From the NCBI GenBank assembly GCA_015478945.1, contig JABUQX010061797.1:25001-37726 (forward strand): DNA of 12,726 nucleotides, written 5' to 3'. Source of the stretch: Trachelipus rathkii (taxonomy: Eukaryota > Arthropoda > Malacostraca > Isopoda > Trachelipodidae). Positions 1-9,509 of the stretch are shown piece by piece. How positions within the stretch are numbered: position 1 is the stretch's first letter; each line of letters starts with the position of its first letter. The translations under genes were made by a program, and so were the position numbers. The notes under the pieces were generated by a model. The model saw only the letters and a list, made by a program, of their open reading frames with translations, made no database searches and was not told the DNA's origin.

Positions 1-49
1 AAAATAATAAAAATGTAATAAATAATAATAATAAGCATAACAATATAGA

Positions 50-51
50 AG

Positions 52-97
<46 letters not shown>

Positions 98-170
98 TAT
101 ATATATATATTCTATATATATATTATATATATATATATATAATATATATTATATATATATACTATATAGT
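50..170. repeat. (TA)n microsatellite, interrupted
   Basis: Almost pure alternating T and A, broken by short CTA/TAG-type interruptions (for example near 97 and 160). The first 50 bases are A-rich with AATA units. Such arrays can form hairpins or cruciforms and are error-prone in assemblies, so the exact length is unreliable. Confidence 0.95.
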
Positions 171-294
171 AAAATATTTTAAACATTTATTTAATTAAAC
201 GTATAGAAGCATAATACAAAAAGAACTATATCTGAAATATTATTATTTATACAATACGCACCAAAAAATAACGTATACTTTTTATATTATACTT

Positions 295-723
295 TTATAA
301 ACAGGATTTCTTTGAATAAAGTTTAGAACTAAATGGTTTTTCACAAAAATAATAGTTCGGATTACTTTTATTTATTACCCATCTCGATATTTTCTTTTCA
401 CCTGGTAAAATATTCTTCTCAAAGATATTTTGGTAATATGAATGAATTTTGCGATCGTATTCAGGAAAATATTCATTCAAAGCTATAATGTTATCCAAAG
501 ACCTATAGTGGCGAACTAGAAAATGCAGAGAAATTTTCTGCAATTCAGAGATGAAAAATTTTTCACCTAAACAAAAGAAAAAAACTGCATTGTTTGTGTT
601 TATATAATCTCGCGCGAGCATGACTAAAAAATTTGTTAAACGAGTTAAATTAAAATAATTTCCTAAGCAAATAAGTTCAGCGAAATTAATCGGTTTTCTA
701 AGAAAGTCTTGCTCTATTCCAAC
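295..723 (-). CDS. Probable exon of a BTB/BACK-domain protein (partial)
   Basis: An open frame of 142 codons runs from 723 down to a TAA at 295-297, long for such AT-rich DNA. Its first part reads like the last helices of a BTB/POZ domain (INFAELICLGNYFNLTRL). The next part has the spacing of a BACK or post-BTB helical segment: YINTNNA, then LGEKFFISELQKISLHFL, then VRHYRSL. In known families BTB domains mediate dimerisation and often recruit Cullin-3 ubiquitin ligases, with BACK following. A stop at 726-724 coincides with a TATAG splice-acceptor-like sequence, so the exon may begin at 723. The in-frame ATG at 621 lies inside the domain and is probably not the true start. A donor-like CCAG|GTGAAAAG lies near 405-400, so coding could end there rather than at the TAA. 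No BTB N-terminal half and no kelch repeats were found nearby. It could be a live exon or a recently dead gene fragment. The family call rests on pattern recognition, not a search. Confidence 0.45.
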   Translation of the reverse strand, partial: VGIEQDFLRKPINFAELICLGNYFNLTRLTNFLVMLARDYINTNNAVFFFCLGEKFFISELQKISLHFLVRHYRSLDNIIALNEYFPEYDRKIHSYYQNIFEKNILPGEKKISRWVINKSNPNYYFCEKPFSSKLYSKKSCL

Positions 724-1399
724 CTATACACCTTAGTTACTACATATGTGAAAATATAACATCAACATTTAAATTAATTAAAATTAATAATAAAAGACAT
801 TATAAAAAGAGGTGTTGGACAGGGAAATGCAGTTTAGCTAAAGTTATTTACGGCGGTATAACGAAGGAAAAGATATCGAGAACCCTAAATTAGCAAAAGA
901 GTTTTGAGGAATTATTTTGAACGAAATGTTTTAATTGTTTTGATTTACTGATGTTTTAATGTTATTTGCATTGGTTCATAATGGAATAGAAAATAATGAT
1001 GGTTTACTAAGACAGAACTAGCAGAACAATAAGATTAAAATGAGCTTAGCCAAAATTTCTGTAAGGCTTAATTAGCACATTGCACCACATTAAATAATGC
1101 TAAACAACTTCATCTAGAATAAACTTAATGAAAAATCTTATCTTAAGACAACGTATATCTTACAATGGTAAACTGTTATATGAAATAGAAATTAAAATGA
1201 AAATAGCTTAAAGTAATAGGGGTAGATGGAGTATCGGTCTCAGAGTTAATTTTTCACTTTCTTTCAAGAAAAATGTTTTGAGAATTGAATGTTACCTGAA
1301 AGGACATACTGCTATTAGATTTTAACCCTGTAAACGAGAACAATACAAAAAATAAGAGAGACAAAGAAATGAGAATATGTTAAAAATACATGATCCTGA
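724..1399. other. AT-rich stretch, no gene recognised
   Basis: Mixed-complexity AT-rich DNA with stops in all frames and no clear motif. If the minus-strand exon at 723-295 is real, the 724-900 part would be its upstream intron. Part of 1200-1399 could belong to the retrotransposon whose 3' end follows, but no convincing residues survive. Confidence 0.5.
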
Positions 1400-1675
1400 A
1401 AAAAGTGGGAAGAAACAAGGAAAACGATTGAGTAAGATAACAAGCCAAACTAAATGACATAGTAGTTATAATCAAATAATAGAAATGGGATAGGATAATC
1501 ATATATTAAGGTAAATGCCAATAATTTACAAATGAGATATATATAATAAATTTAAATCGTACAAGAAAACAGCAACATTTGCAACTTGGTGGATGAATGT
1601 AATTGGGTAAGTGCAGGTAGAACATAGGAGAGGCCTCTATCCTGTAATGGGGACAAATATATACGAGGATGATGT

Positions 1676-1680
<5 letters not shown>
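1400..1680 (+). mobile_element. Decayed 3' end of an RTE/CR1-type non-LTR retrotransposon
   Basis: From 1581 the plus-strand frame reads TWWMNVIG, a stop, then VQVEHRRGLYPVMG and EDDV up to 1679. Many animal non-LTR elements end their ORF2 with a W-containing helix, then a (R/E)GLxPxxG-like motif, then a GATGAT-rich tail. That is the arrangement at 1626-1676 (AGGAGAGGCCTCTATCCTG, then GAGGATGATGTC). Weaker upstream support is a basic GKKQGKRLSK segment near 1407-1436, reminiscent of the basic region before the final tryptophan helix in such elements. At least one in-frame stop (1608-1610) shows it is dead. The remnant runs directly into (TA)n at 1681. The clade (RTE versus CR1 or a relative) cannot be settled by eye. 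Confidence 0.5.
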
Positions 1681-1717
<37 letters not shown>

Positions 1718-1755
1718 AGTATATATATAGTTTTATATATAATATATAGTATCAA
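1679..1755. repeat. (TA)n microsatellite following the retrotransposon tail
   Basis: Alternating AT begins exactly where the GATGATGTCATAC tail ends and continues, with interruptions, to about 1750. Non-LTR elements often end in simple repeats that later expand, so this array may have been seeded by the insertion. That origin is inferred. Confidence 0.9.
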
Positions 1756-2110
1756 TCTAGCATAACGTATGAGCGCATTGGATGTCGATGGTAGGACGGT
1801 GATAGTCATAGTGAGGACACGATATGACGGACGTATGCAGAGCGAGTATCTGAGATGGCTGTAATTGATTGACTGATCTTAAGAGTGACGGTGCATGTAT
1901 CGATATCACAGTGAGATACATAGGGTCTATCGCTGTAGTATCACACATGACAGTATATACCGACCGTAGTTCGGAGTACGACGCATAGATATGAGTGACT
2001 TCTTCTGCATATAGCCTTCACTCGCGCCTAGAATGCAGAGGGCTGATAGTGGACATCGGAACTGTGGGGATATTGTGTATATAATACGAAAGATGATGCT
2101 ATGAATATAT
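1756..2110. other. Compositional outlier, no gene recognised
   Basis: About 350 bases are much richer in G and C than the surroundings and rich in GAT, GAC, TAG and CGATAT words. They sit between two TA arrays. Both minus-strand open frames here (1948-1757 and 2145-1927) are short, overlap each other and show no family motif. There is no clear internal tandem period. The stretch may be a unique inserted fragment or a poorly corrected read patch at a TA array. Confidence 0.6.
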
Positions 2111-2295
2111 ACATAAGTATATATTATACATATATACATATACATATAATATATATATTATATAATAATATATAGGCATTATATTATACGTACATATTAT
2201 AATATTATATATTATATTAATATTATATATATAATTATATATATATATATATATATATATAAGTATATAATATAATTACTATATATATATATATC
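2100..2295. repeat. (TA)n / TATAA-rich repeat block
   Basis: Interrupted TA and ATATTAT repeat units immediately upstream of the island that carries the Penelope-like element. Confidence 0.93.
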
Positions 2296-2559
2296 ATCAA
2301 TCGGTTGATCTTTGACATCGCGATACACGCATTTTCTTCGTTCGGGCAAATAGTATTCTGTCCTTGGTACTTGTATTTTACTTTCCTACTTTTAAGTTTT
2401 AACTTTTACATATTATTTTAAATTTTCTTCCAAAGAACATACATGCTCTTGAACAAAATCCTTGACCAATACTTACTGAGTAATCGTGGTCGATACAATC
2501 ACATTTTTTGGTCTAAAAATATTTTAGTTCCTTCAACCGGAACCAAATTTCTTTTACAC
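2296..2559. other. Unassigned flank upstream of the Penelope-like remnant
   Basis: Unique AT-rich sequence without a recognisable product. It may contain the eroded N-terminal or 5' untranslated part of the retroelement that follows, but no diagnostic residues are visible. Confidence 0.4.
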
Positions 2560-2571
2560 AAATTATAAACT

Positions 2572-3480
2572 TCATGATATAAAAAGTTTAACAGATAAAA
2601 CATCGGAAAATTTTTATGCCCATTCTGCAGACTTGATAAGGGATGTGGTGTCCCTTTTCAAACAAATTCCTTATACACCGACAAAATGCTTCAGATGTTC
2701 TCCTTACTCACAGCCTGTCCCGATGATGTCATTCCATGGTTTTGGCTGTAATGATGGCCTGGATCCTATACAGATACCTAAAACAAGATACCGCAGAACT
2801 TCACCTACAACCCATATTTTATCCATGGAACGTTAATTATATCCTTCATACAATTACTTTACTTGTCTCCATATCGCGCCGTACCCGGCGGCGGGTGGCT
2901 ACATTGATTGCACTTCCCGAACCAATACAGATCAAAAAGACTCTCTCGGAATTTGCGAGACTCACAGTCAACGAACAAGATTGATATTCAATCTTTGTTT
3001 ACCAACATCCCAGTTAAGCTTATAAAATTATATATCAACTTCCTGCTATCAATCGTGCCTTCTTCTAGTTCAACATCTAAGAGCTCAAATTGGGAGCACC
3101 CGTCCTTGCTCCGGGAAATGCATGTTTTATGTTTAGACGAACAGATTTGGCTTGAATAACTGGCATCTCCATCAAAACCTCTGGCTATACGAAGCGATTA
3201 CATTTGAAACGCACTGTTTAATAATCTTTCTTGTTCCCCGCACAAGCTCATTGTTTTATACTATTTAACTTTCAACACCTCAAAAATTTAATGGGGGGTT
3301 CCCTTCTACCATTAAATAATGCAGAAAACCTTCTACATATGTCCTTCCTAGATATCCTCGTTTATTTTCAGATAACGTTGCTATATTCTACTAGTGTTTA
3401 AGGAAAAGCCGGAAAAAAATACACCACGACTCTTTTGTCGTTCAATACACAATTTCGCTCCATTTGCCAGATGGATTCAA
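2572..3480 (+). pseudogene. Penelope-like reverse transcriptase domain, frameshifted pseudogene
   Basis: In known PLEs this domain makes cDNA primed at the target. Visible pieces in order are: DKG at 2635-2643 with YTDKMLQMFS at 2674-2703; IPKT at about 2774-2785 and LHLQPI at 2799-2816, matching the PKTHK...LRPI finger motif; SYNY-like residues near 2845; and IKKTLSEFARLTVNEQD at 2931-2981. Then come a TGA and a +1 shift into DIQSLFTNIPV at 2983-3015, equivalent to the aspartate-bearing palm motif. LGAPVLAPGNACFM at 3090-3131 is in another frame, and EQIWLE at 3139-3156 is in a third. The area expected to hold YVDD (about 3188-3215) is scrambled and has no intact DD. An open run at 3219-3398 contains SFLDILV (3342-3362) and STSV. 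It ends in a TAA, followed by LLSFNTQF (about 3432-3455). At least four frame changes and several stops mean no protein can be made. Confidence 0.68.
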
Positions 3481-3789
3481 TTAAATAGAAAACTCTGAAG
3501 GTCTCTTCCCTTATAGTGACTTAATTCAAAATAATGCTAGAGATTTAACTTTGACTCCTTTTGTTACTACATTAGTCCACAAAATTATAAAATGAAGAAG
3601 CGTAAAAATGTGTCATATGAGTAATTATTTCTTTCGAGGGACACTGATCTATTTTAGGTTTAATCTATATAGCTTTGAATCGGTACCTCCTCAAACATAA
3701 AGTACTTGTGTGTTCTGTACCTAATATTTGTGAGTTTGTTTTTATTTTTCTATAGTTTTTAAAGTTGCGTTTTGTAATTAAATTTAATC

Positions 3790-3935
3790 TATTATTCTAT
3801 TTATTTTAAGAGTTACGTGAACAAGAAGAAGTCTGATAGGCCGATGCACGAACGTAAACTAAAAAGTATAATGTTCGATATACTTACAGGTTTTGACTTC
3901 CATCTTTCATATTAGATGTTCGATTTTCAATTAAG
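3790..3935 (+). pseudogene. Possible GIY-YIG endonuclease remnant of the Penelope-like element
   Basis: One open stretch at 3811-3912 reads YVNKKKS, then SIMFDILTGFDFHLSY before a TAG. PLE endonucleases carry an R..EHKxS-type helix, then a segment like (A/I)xFxHxxxTGHDFDx. The order and spacing here fit, with the usual histidines replaced. A cysteine-containing stretch near 3700-3735 (CVLYLIFV or a frame neighbour) could be what is left of the upstream zinc-like motif, but that is too weak to claim. The GIY and YIG residues themselves are not recognisable. The location just downstream of the RT remnant is the strongest support. Confidence 0.4.
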
Positions 3936-3944
3936 TGAGTAAGT

Positions 3945-4170
3945 AGTATATAGCATATAGTTATATATAGTATATAATATTAGTATACTATAGTAATATA
4001 TATATATATATTTAGTATAATATAGTTATATATATATATATATATATATATAAGTTAGTATATATACTCATATATAATATATATAATATATACTATATTC
4101 AGTATATTGTATTTATATTAGTATTATCTATATATATATATATATATTATATATTATATAATATTATTTA
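3945..4170. repeat. (TA)n repeat block with TAG/CTA interruptions
   Basis: Long TA array starting just after the Penelope-like remnant; it closes the island on its 3' side. Confidence 0.93.
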
Positions 4171-4350
4171 TCAATTTTTTCAATAAATGGGTTCCTGCAT
4201 GCTTAAGAAGTTATATCACAGATTTTGCGTACCCAAGGTTGGCGGCAAAATGGGAAGAAGGATGAATTATGCTTCTTGTCGCAACAAAATCGTGTGTGTA
4301 TTTGTGCAGCTACTTTTATGATCTTTCATTCATAAACCATAATCAAATTG
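4171..4350. other. Short unique island, no gene recognised
   Basis: About 180 bases of mixed sequence between TA arrays. A 44-codon plus-strand frame from an ATG at 4187 to a TGA at 4319-4321 has a basic, cysteine-containing translation but matches nothing I recognise. Its length is compatible with chance. Confidence 0.4.
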
Positions 4351-4612
4351 TTATATAATATATATAGTATAATATAGATATATATATATAATTAAGTATA
4401 TATATATAGTATATATATACTACTATATTATACTCACATATTTATATATATAAATATATATAATATATATATATACTTATATATATATATTAATCGGGTT
4501 GTATGTTATTTATTGAATGATTTATTTTATAGTTAGATTTATTATATTAATATTATAATATATATATATAATAGTATATATATATAGCTATATACGATAT
4601 TAATTCATGATA
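4351..4612. repeat. (TA)n repeat blocks
   Basis: TA arrays at about 4351-4490 and 4545-4612, separated by about 55 bases of T-rich unique sequence. Confidence 0.92.
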
Positions 4613-4630
4613 TATATAAGTCCACAGATA

Positions 4631-4662
4631 AAGAAGAGAGAGAGAGAAGGAGAGAGAGAGAT

Positions 4663-4697
<35 letters not shown>

Positions 4698-4789
4698 AGA
4701 ATGAGAGAGGAGAGAGAGAGAGGAGAGTTGGAGAGAGAGAGAGAGAGAGGAGAGAGAGTGAGAAGAGAGAGAGAGAGAGAGAGAATGAA
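4631..4789. repeat. (GA)n purine-rich microsatellite
   Basis: About 160 bases of GA repeats on the plus strand, with a few breaks (a T near 4662, AATG near 4700, GTTGG near 4728). Such polypurine/polypyrimidine tracts with mirror symmetry can form triplex (H-DNA) structures. The arginine/glutamate-rich open frame across it is an artefact of the repeat. Confidence 0.96.
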
Positions 4790-5190
4790 GATTACATTAT
4801 TATGGATTACCGCTAATAATGGTATACTTTAATAAATATGATTTATTATCTAATTTTATGACAACATAGGATATTCTTATTCTACATCTACGTCGGGAGC
4901 GCAGAAAAATTGGGCTTTAAACTATTAATATTTCATAAAATAATCTAGAGAAGGAGCGTACGATTTTAGTATTTCAAATATAAATCATATTAATTCGATA
5001 ATATTTTGAATCTAATCAGTAAGTTATTAAATTGTATTTGATATTCGAGAAATCATTTAAGCAAATGTATCAAGGTATCCAGAAAAATATTGCAACATTT
5101 GATTTCGGGAAAGGAAAGAAATTAATTTTAGTTTAAATGATATTTATATAGTATTTTAGATATTCTTATTTCATATTTAAAATTTTTTTG
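4790..5190. other. AT-rich unique stretch, no gene recognised
   Basis: Stops occur in all frames and no family motif was seen on either strand. It contains a few GC-richer words (for example near 4890-4905) but no repeat or hairpin worth naming. Confidence 0.5.
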
Positions 5191-5194
5191 CCTT

Positions 5195-5690
5195 TATATA
5201 TATATATATATATATATAGATAAGTATATATATATATATTACTGTATTAAAGTTTATAAATAGTATATATATATTATATATATAATATTATATATAATCG
5301 TATATATATATATATATATACTAATATTATATATATATATGGATTACTATAGATATAGTTTATATATATATATTTATATGTATATATATCGTATATATAT
5401 CTATATATATAATTATATCATATATATATAGCTATAATACTACTCTATTAATATATATAAGATACTATATTATATATATTAAATATAATCGTATATATAT
5501 ATATTCTCACTATTTATATTATACCAAGGTTATATATATAGTTATATACTATATAATCTAATTTACTTATATAATTTATATATATATATATAATATATTA
5601 TATATATAATATACGTCTTTAAAATAGTAATATTTGCTACTATTATATATATAATATATTATATATACTATACTATAAATAATATGTAAT
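5195..5690. repeat. Long interrupted (TA)n array
   Basis: Nearly 500 bases of TA repeat, with repeated short interruptions such as CGTATATA, CTATA and TAGTA. Confidence 0.93.
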
Positions 5691-5805
5691 TTTTAAGATA
5701 TGCCGACCACCTTTGGGTAAAAAAAAATTATAAATTTTTGAGACAACATATAAACTTATTTGTTCTGAAGTTACAAGGAAAACATTTTTTACGAAAAACA
5801 AAAAT
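5691..5805. other. Short unique island between TA arrays
   Basis: About 115 bases of A-rich unique sequence starting with GCCGACCACCTTTGGG. No coding or structural signal was recognised. Confidence 0.5.
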
Positions 5806-6298
5806 AATTATATATATATATATATTATATATATTTATATATTAATATATAGTAGTATATATATATATATATATACGATGATATATATATATATATAGTA
5901 TAATAACTTTTATATATATAATATATATAATTTATATGATATATATATTAATATATATATATTGTAATATTATATATATATTATATATTATATATATAGA
6001 TATATATTACCATATATATATATATATATATAGCAGCATATATATTAGTATATAATAATATAATAGATACTGCGTAATGGTTATATATATACGTATTAAA
6101 CACAAAATATATGTATATATTATAATATATAATAATATATATTAGTATCATTATATATATATATATAATAGTATATATATATATCTATAATATATATATA
6201 AAAAATATAAAGTAAATATTTAATATATATTATTATATGTTATATATAATATATAGTTATATATAGTTATATATTATATAATATAGTAAATATATACA
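5806..6298. repeat. Long interrupted (TA)n array
   Basis: A second block of nearly 500 bases of TA repeat, with a few non-repeat words near 6068-6115. Confidence 0.92.
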
Positions 6299-6870
6299 AT
6301 CTTAAACTATTAAAAGGGAGACGAGAATTATGCAAAAAATAAACCTTCCACGACACACAATTCTTACTGTTTTACGAAACTTTATACGAATTACGTAAAA
6401 AAATTAAAAAAATTTGTAAATGCTACAATTTTCACAACAAATGCAAGTTTTATTTCTTGTATTAATTTATAATGCTGTAGATGTTTCATTAATATGTAAA
6501 TTTATATTATGCAATTAGGAAGCTATGATTAAAATACCCGGCCAGTGAAACAAAATACAACGTACAAAATCTAAAAATATTTTGAAACCAGCATAGGTAA
6601 TGAAATTCCACAACTTTATTGAGTAAAATACTTTATTAATATAAACACCGTCGTTAACTTTATTTTTTTAATTAAATTAATTATTATATAATTTTCATGA
6701 ACTTCCTACTTGATATCAATTAAATATTTACTACTTCAATTGAAATTATAGAAAATGTCGCTACGTCTAATAATTTAGAGCCCGAACAAAGGAAATAAAG
6801 TGCATTCTGGAAAACTTCCTATTTTTTTCACAAAGGTTGTCGGGATATCTAGACTTTTAAACATCATACC
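6299..6870. other. AT-rich unique stretch, no gene recognised
   Basis: About 570 bases of non-repetitive AT-rich DNA with no open frame of note. A 30-codon minus-strand frame near 6870-6780 has no family match. Nothing further is supportable. Confidence 0.5.
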
Positions 6871-7045
6871 GTTATATTATATATATAGTAGTAAAATAGT
6901 ATATATATATATATGCTATATATATATATTAAGACTATATATACTATTATAATATTACATATATAATATCATTACTATACTATTCTTATATATATATATA
7001 TATAATATATATATCTATATAAATATATATACAAGTATAATATAA
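6871..7045. repeat. (TA)n repeat block
   Basis: Interrupted TA array leading into a short unique island. Confidence 0.92.
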
Positions 7046-7310
7046 TAACAGCGCAATATTAAACTAGTAATATTCTGGTGTGGTGTCATGCAAGAAACTA
7101 CGCGAAAGTGATAAGGGAAGAATAACGCGCAGTGAAAAGTGGGCCAAATTCTTATTATTGTTATTATTATTTTACAACTTAAAAGTAATTTGATTAGGGA
7201 AGAATATAAGTGTGATACGCGTATGGGCAATGGATTGCCTAACTGCTCTTTAGAAGAGGCTGGTTAGACTCTATTCGTAATTTTTTTAAAATATTTGTTA
7301 AAATATGTTA
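7046..7310. other. Unique island with a short TTA repeat, no gene recognised
   Basis: About 265 bases of somewhat higher GC. It contains a small (TTA)n run at about 7151-7172 and a near-repeated word, GATAAGGGAAGAATA near 7109 and GATTAGGGAAGAATA near 7192. The minus-strand frame at 7230-7015 crosses the TTA repeat and runs into TA sequence, so it is not credible as a gene. Confidence 0.45.
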
Positions 7311-7455
7311 TAATTACTATATAATATATATAGTATATATATAATATCTATATTATATAATATATATATAATACACTATTATATTATATTATTTAGTATT
7401 TGATTAGTATTACACATATTATACTATATATAAGTATATAACCTATATTATTATA
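7311..7455. repeat. (TA)n repeat block
   Basis: Interrupted TA array with ATTATATTATATT variants. Confidence 0.9.
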
Positions 7456-7694
7456 TCCTTAATGCGAATGTTGATCAGGGTGGTAGGTAGTCTGGTTTGT
7501 GCTGTAATTATTCTGTCAAGCAACCTCGCACGAAAGTTTTCAAAAAGACAACATCAACAAAAAACACTACACTTTAATACGCAAGTAAAGCTACAACATG
7601 TACGTGCCGTACTGTGCACCGAAAGAAAAACAAACAAAAAATTGCCTAAGTATTAAATAATAAGGAGCTAAGGTAAATAAGAGAGTCATTATGA
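7456..7694 (+). other. Unique island with an unidentified 64-codon open frame
   Basis: An ATG at 7462 opens a frame to a TAA ending at 7656. The start looks hydrophobic (VVGSLVCAVIIL) and could mimic a signal peptide; the rest is basic and polar. No domain or motif is recognised. A stretch of 64 open codons is not exceptional, so I list it as an island with a weak ORF rather than as a gene. Confidence 0.2.
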
Positions 7695-7850
7695 AATTTT
7701 ATATATATATATTATATATATTATAGTATATATATATATATCTAGATTTATAATATATATATATATATATATATATAGTAGTATAAGTATATTATATAGT
7801 ATATGATATTATATATATAGTATTATAGTATATATATATATACGTATAAC
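7695..7850. repeat. (TA)n repeat block
   Basis: TA array broken by CTAGATTTATAA near 7741 and several TAGTATA interruptions. Confidence 0.92.
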
Positions 7851-8060
7851 AAAATATTCAACCTACTTAATTTATATGTCGCAATGATATACCAATTAAA
7901 TTAAATGTGCATCGGTTTTCGGAAAGTCGGATATTTAGTTTAGAAAATGACGATTAGCTGACAGAAATAGGCCAATTAGTTTATATAGCCAGGAATTAAT
8001 ATATTAAGTATTTTCTAACGCTTTATCATAAAGCAAATATTATTAGATTATAAATAGATT
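7851..8060. other. AT-rich unique stretch, no gene recognised
   Basis: About 210 bases with stops in all frames and no recognisable element. Confidence 0.5.
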
Positions 8061-8447
8061 CTTTAATATAATATATAAAGTGTATATATATATATAATAT
8101 ATATATATAGTATATATATTTATGATTATATATATATATAATAATATATATAGTATATATATATATATATATATTTATATTATAATATATAAATATATTA
8201 TATTAATATAATATATAATATATAACTATAATATATATATAATATATATATATATATACTAGTATATATATATATTTATATATATATTATATATATATAA
8301 TATATATTTATATTACTATATATATATTATATATATAATATATATATATATATATATTTATATATATTACTATATATATATATATGTATTATTGATATTA
8401 TTATCTATATATTATTATATATATAGTATATATATATATGATATATA

Positions 8448-8486
<39 letters not shown>

Positions 8487-8775
8487 TATAATAATATATA
8501 TATATATATTTATTTTATATATATATATGATCATATATCATATATAATAACTCACACTAATATCATATATAGACACTATATATATATATGGTATATATAT
8601 ATATAATACTACCCTACAATATATATATACTATATATTATATATATATATATATTTACGTAATTTTCGCTGAAACTAAAAAAGGGTAAATTATTGGTAAA
8701 TAAGATTTTAATATATATTCTATATATAAATAATATATATATATAAGTATATATATCTATATATATACTACTTAC

Positions 8776-8808
<33 letters not shown>

Positions 8809-8840
8809 ATATATTATCTTATATATTGATATATATACCC
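8061..8840. repeat. Very long interrupted (TA)n array
   Basis: Nearly 800 bases dominated by TA. There are only small unique insertions, such as CTCACACTAATATC near 8550 and about 50 bases at 8656-8708. The size and quality of this block are very likely affected by sequencing and assembly error. Confidence 0.93.
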
Positions 8841-9377
8841 TTAGTCCTCTTGTTGATTATCAGATTCCGTGTAAGCTTAAGCCCGACTTTTATTTTAAAA
8901 CCTACTAAATCGAACACAATGCAACACCAACATTAAAATGTTAAAACATTGTACTCCCGTATTTCAATTAATCTAGATAAGTTAGTTATTTAAAATAATG
9001 GAAGATGAAATAATTATAATTAGAGTTTTGTTAAATTGGAACAATGAATAAATTAATAACAAAGTTTAGTGAAGGTTAAATTATTAATTATAAGTTTGGT
9101 TAGTAAGATTTAAATAATATCTAAAAAATAATAAGATTTTTTTTTTTTTTTAATATTCTTCAACCTCACATGAGCAAATTTATTAATTAATAAGATTTTA
9201 ATTAGCAACAAAAATTAGCGAATTTTTTGTGTTTACAGTTATATAGGTCTTGAAATGAAAAGGAACAAATTATATTTTCGTTGAATGGTTTCACAATAAC
9301 ATTTTTACAGAAATTGATGCAGTGTAAATTTTTTTCAGCCGAGATTAATTTTAGGATAAAGAAATTTATGAAAAATA
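8841..9377. other. AT-rich unique stretch with a T15 run, no gene recognised
   Basis: About 540 bases of non-TA sequence. A run of 15 T lies at 9137-9151. No open frame or element motif is visible on either strand. A word near 9250 (GAAATGAAAAGGAAC) resembles part of the duplicated unit near 10223, but the match is short. Confidence 0.45.
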
Positions 9378-9379
9378 AC

Positions 9380-9502
9380 TATTATAATAATAATAATATA
9401 ATATATAATAATAATATAAATAATAATAATAATAATAATATAAATAAAATAATATAATAATAATAATAACATAATAATAATAATATAATATAATAATATA
9501 TC
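9380..9502. repeat. (ATA)n trinucleotide microsatellite
   Basis: About 120 bases of AATAAT/ATAATA repeat, distinct from the dinucleotide arrays elsewhere in the window. Confidence 0.93.
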
Positions 9503-9509
9503 TATTCAG

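Larger units (their letters stand above)
2560..3935 (+). mobile_element. Degenerate Penelope-like retroelement (RT plus GIY-YIG endonuclease remnant)
   Basis: Motifs typical of Penelope-like elements (PLEs) occur in the correct order on the plus strand but in shifting frames. They are the pre-finger IKSL...AD-DKG (about 2575-2643), YTDKMLQMFS, PKT plus LHLQPI, IKKTLSEFARLTVN, SLFTNIPV, GAPxLAPxNACFM, EQIWLE, an eroded YxDD area, SFLDILV, and finally GFDFHL. Spacing from the GAP box to the YxDD area (about 35 codons) and on to FLDILV (about 48 codons) matches the PLE reverse transcriptase palm. Other intervals are short: SLFTN to the GAP box is about 36 codons, roughly half the usual. The remnant is about 1.4 kb, against a usual 2.5-3 kb or more, so internal deletions are likely. 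It is an old, inactive copy between two TA arrays. No terminal repeats could be recognised. Confidence 0.7.

Noticed and set aside
1757..2145. Two overlapping minus-strand open frames
   Set aside because: Short, in different frames over the same odd DNA, no motif, and the second runs into TA repeat.
2633..3159. Three separate small plus-strand proteins
   Set aside because: They are frame-shifted pieces of one Penelope-like RT remnant, not independent genes.
4607..4816. Arginine/glutamate-rich 69-codon open frame
   Set aside because: It is a direct translation of the GA repeat; any frame through the repeat stays open.
7015..7230. 71-codon minus-strand open frame
   Set aside because: Built partly from the TTA run and TA repeat; no domain and no plausible start context.
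7462..7656. Secreted small protein gene
   Set aside because: The hydrophobic start resembles a signal peptide, but the ORF is short, unsupported by any motif, and wedged between TA arrays.
8061..8840. CRISPR array or organelle control region
   Set aside because: There are no unique spacers between fixed-length repeats and no mitochondrial genes; this is simple TA microsatellite.
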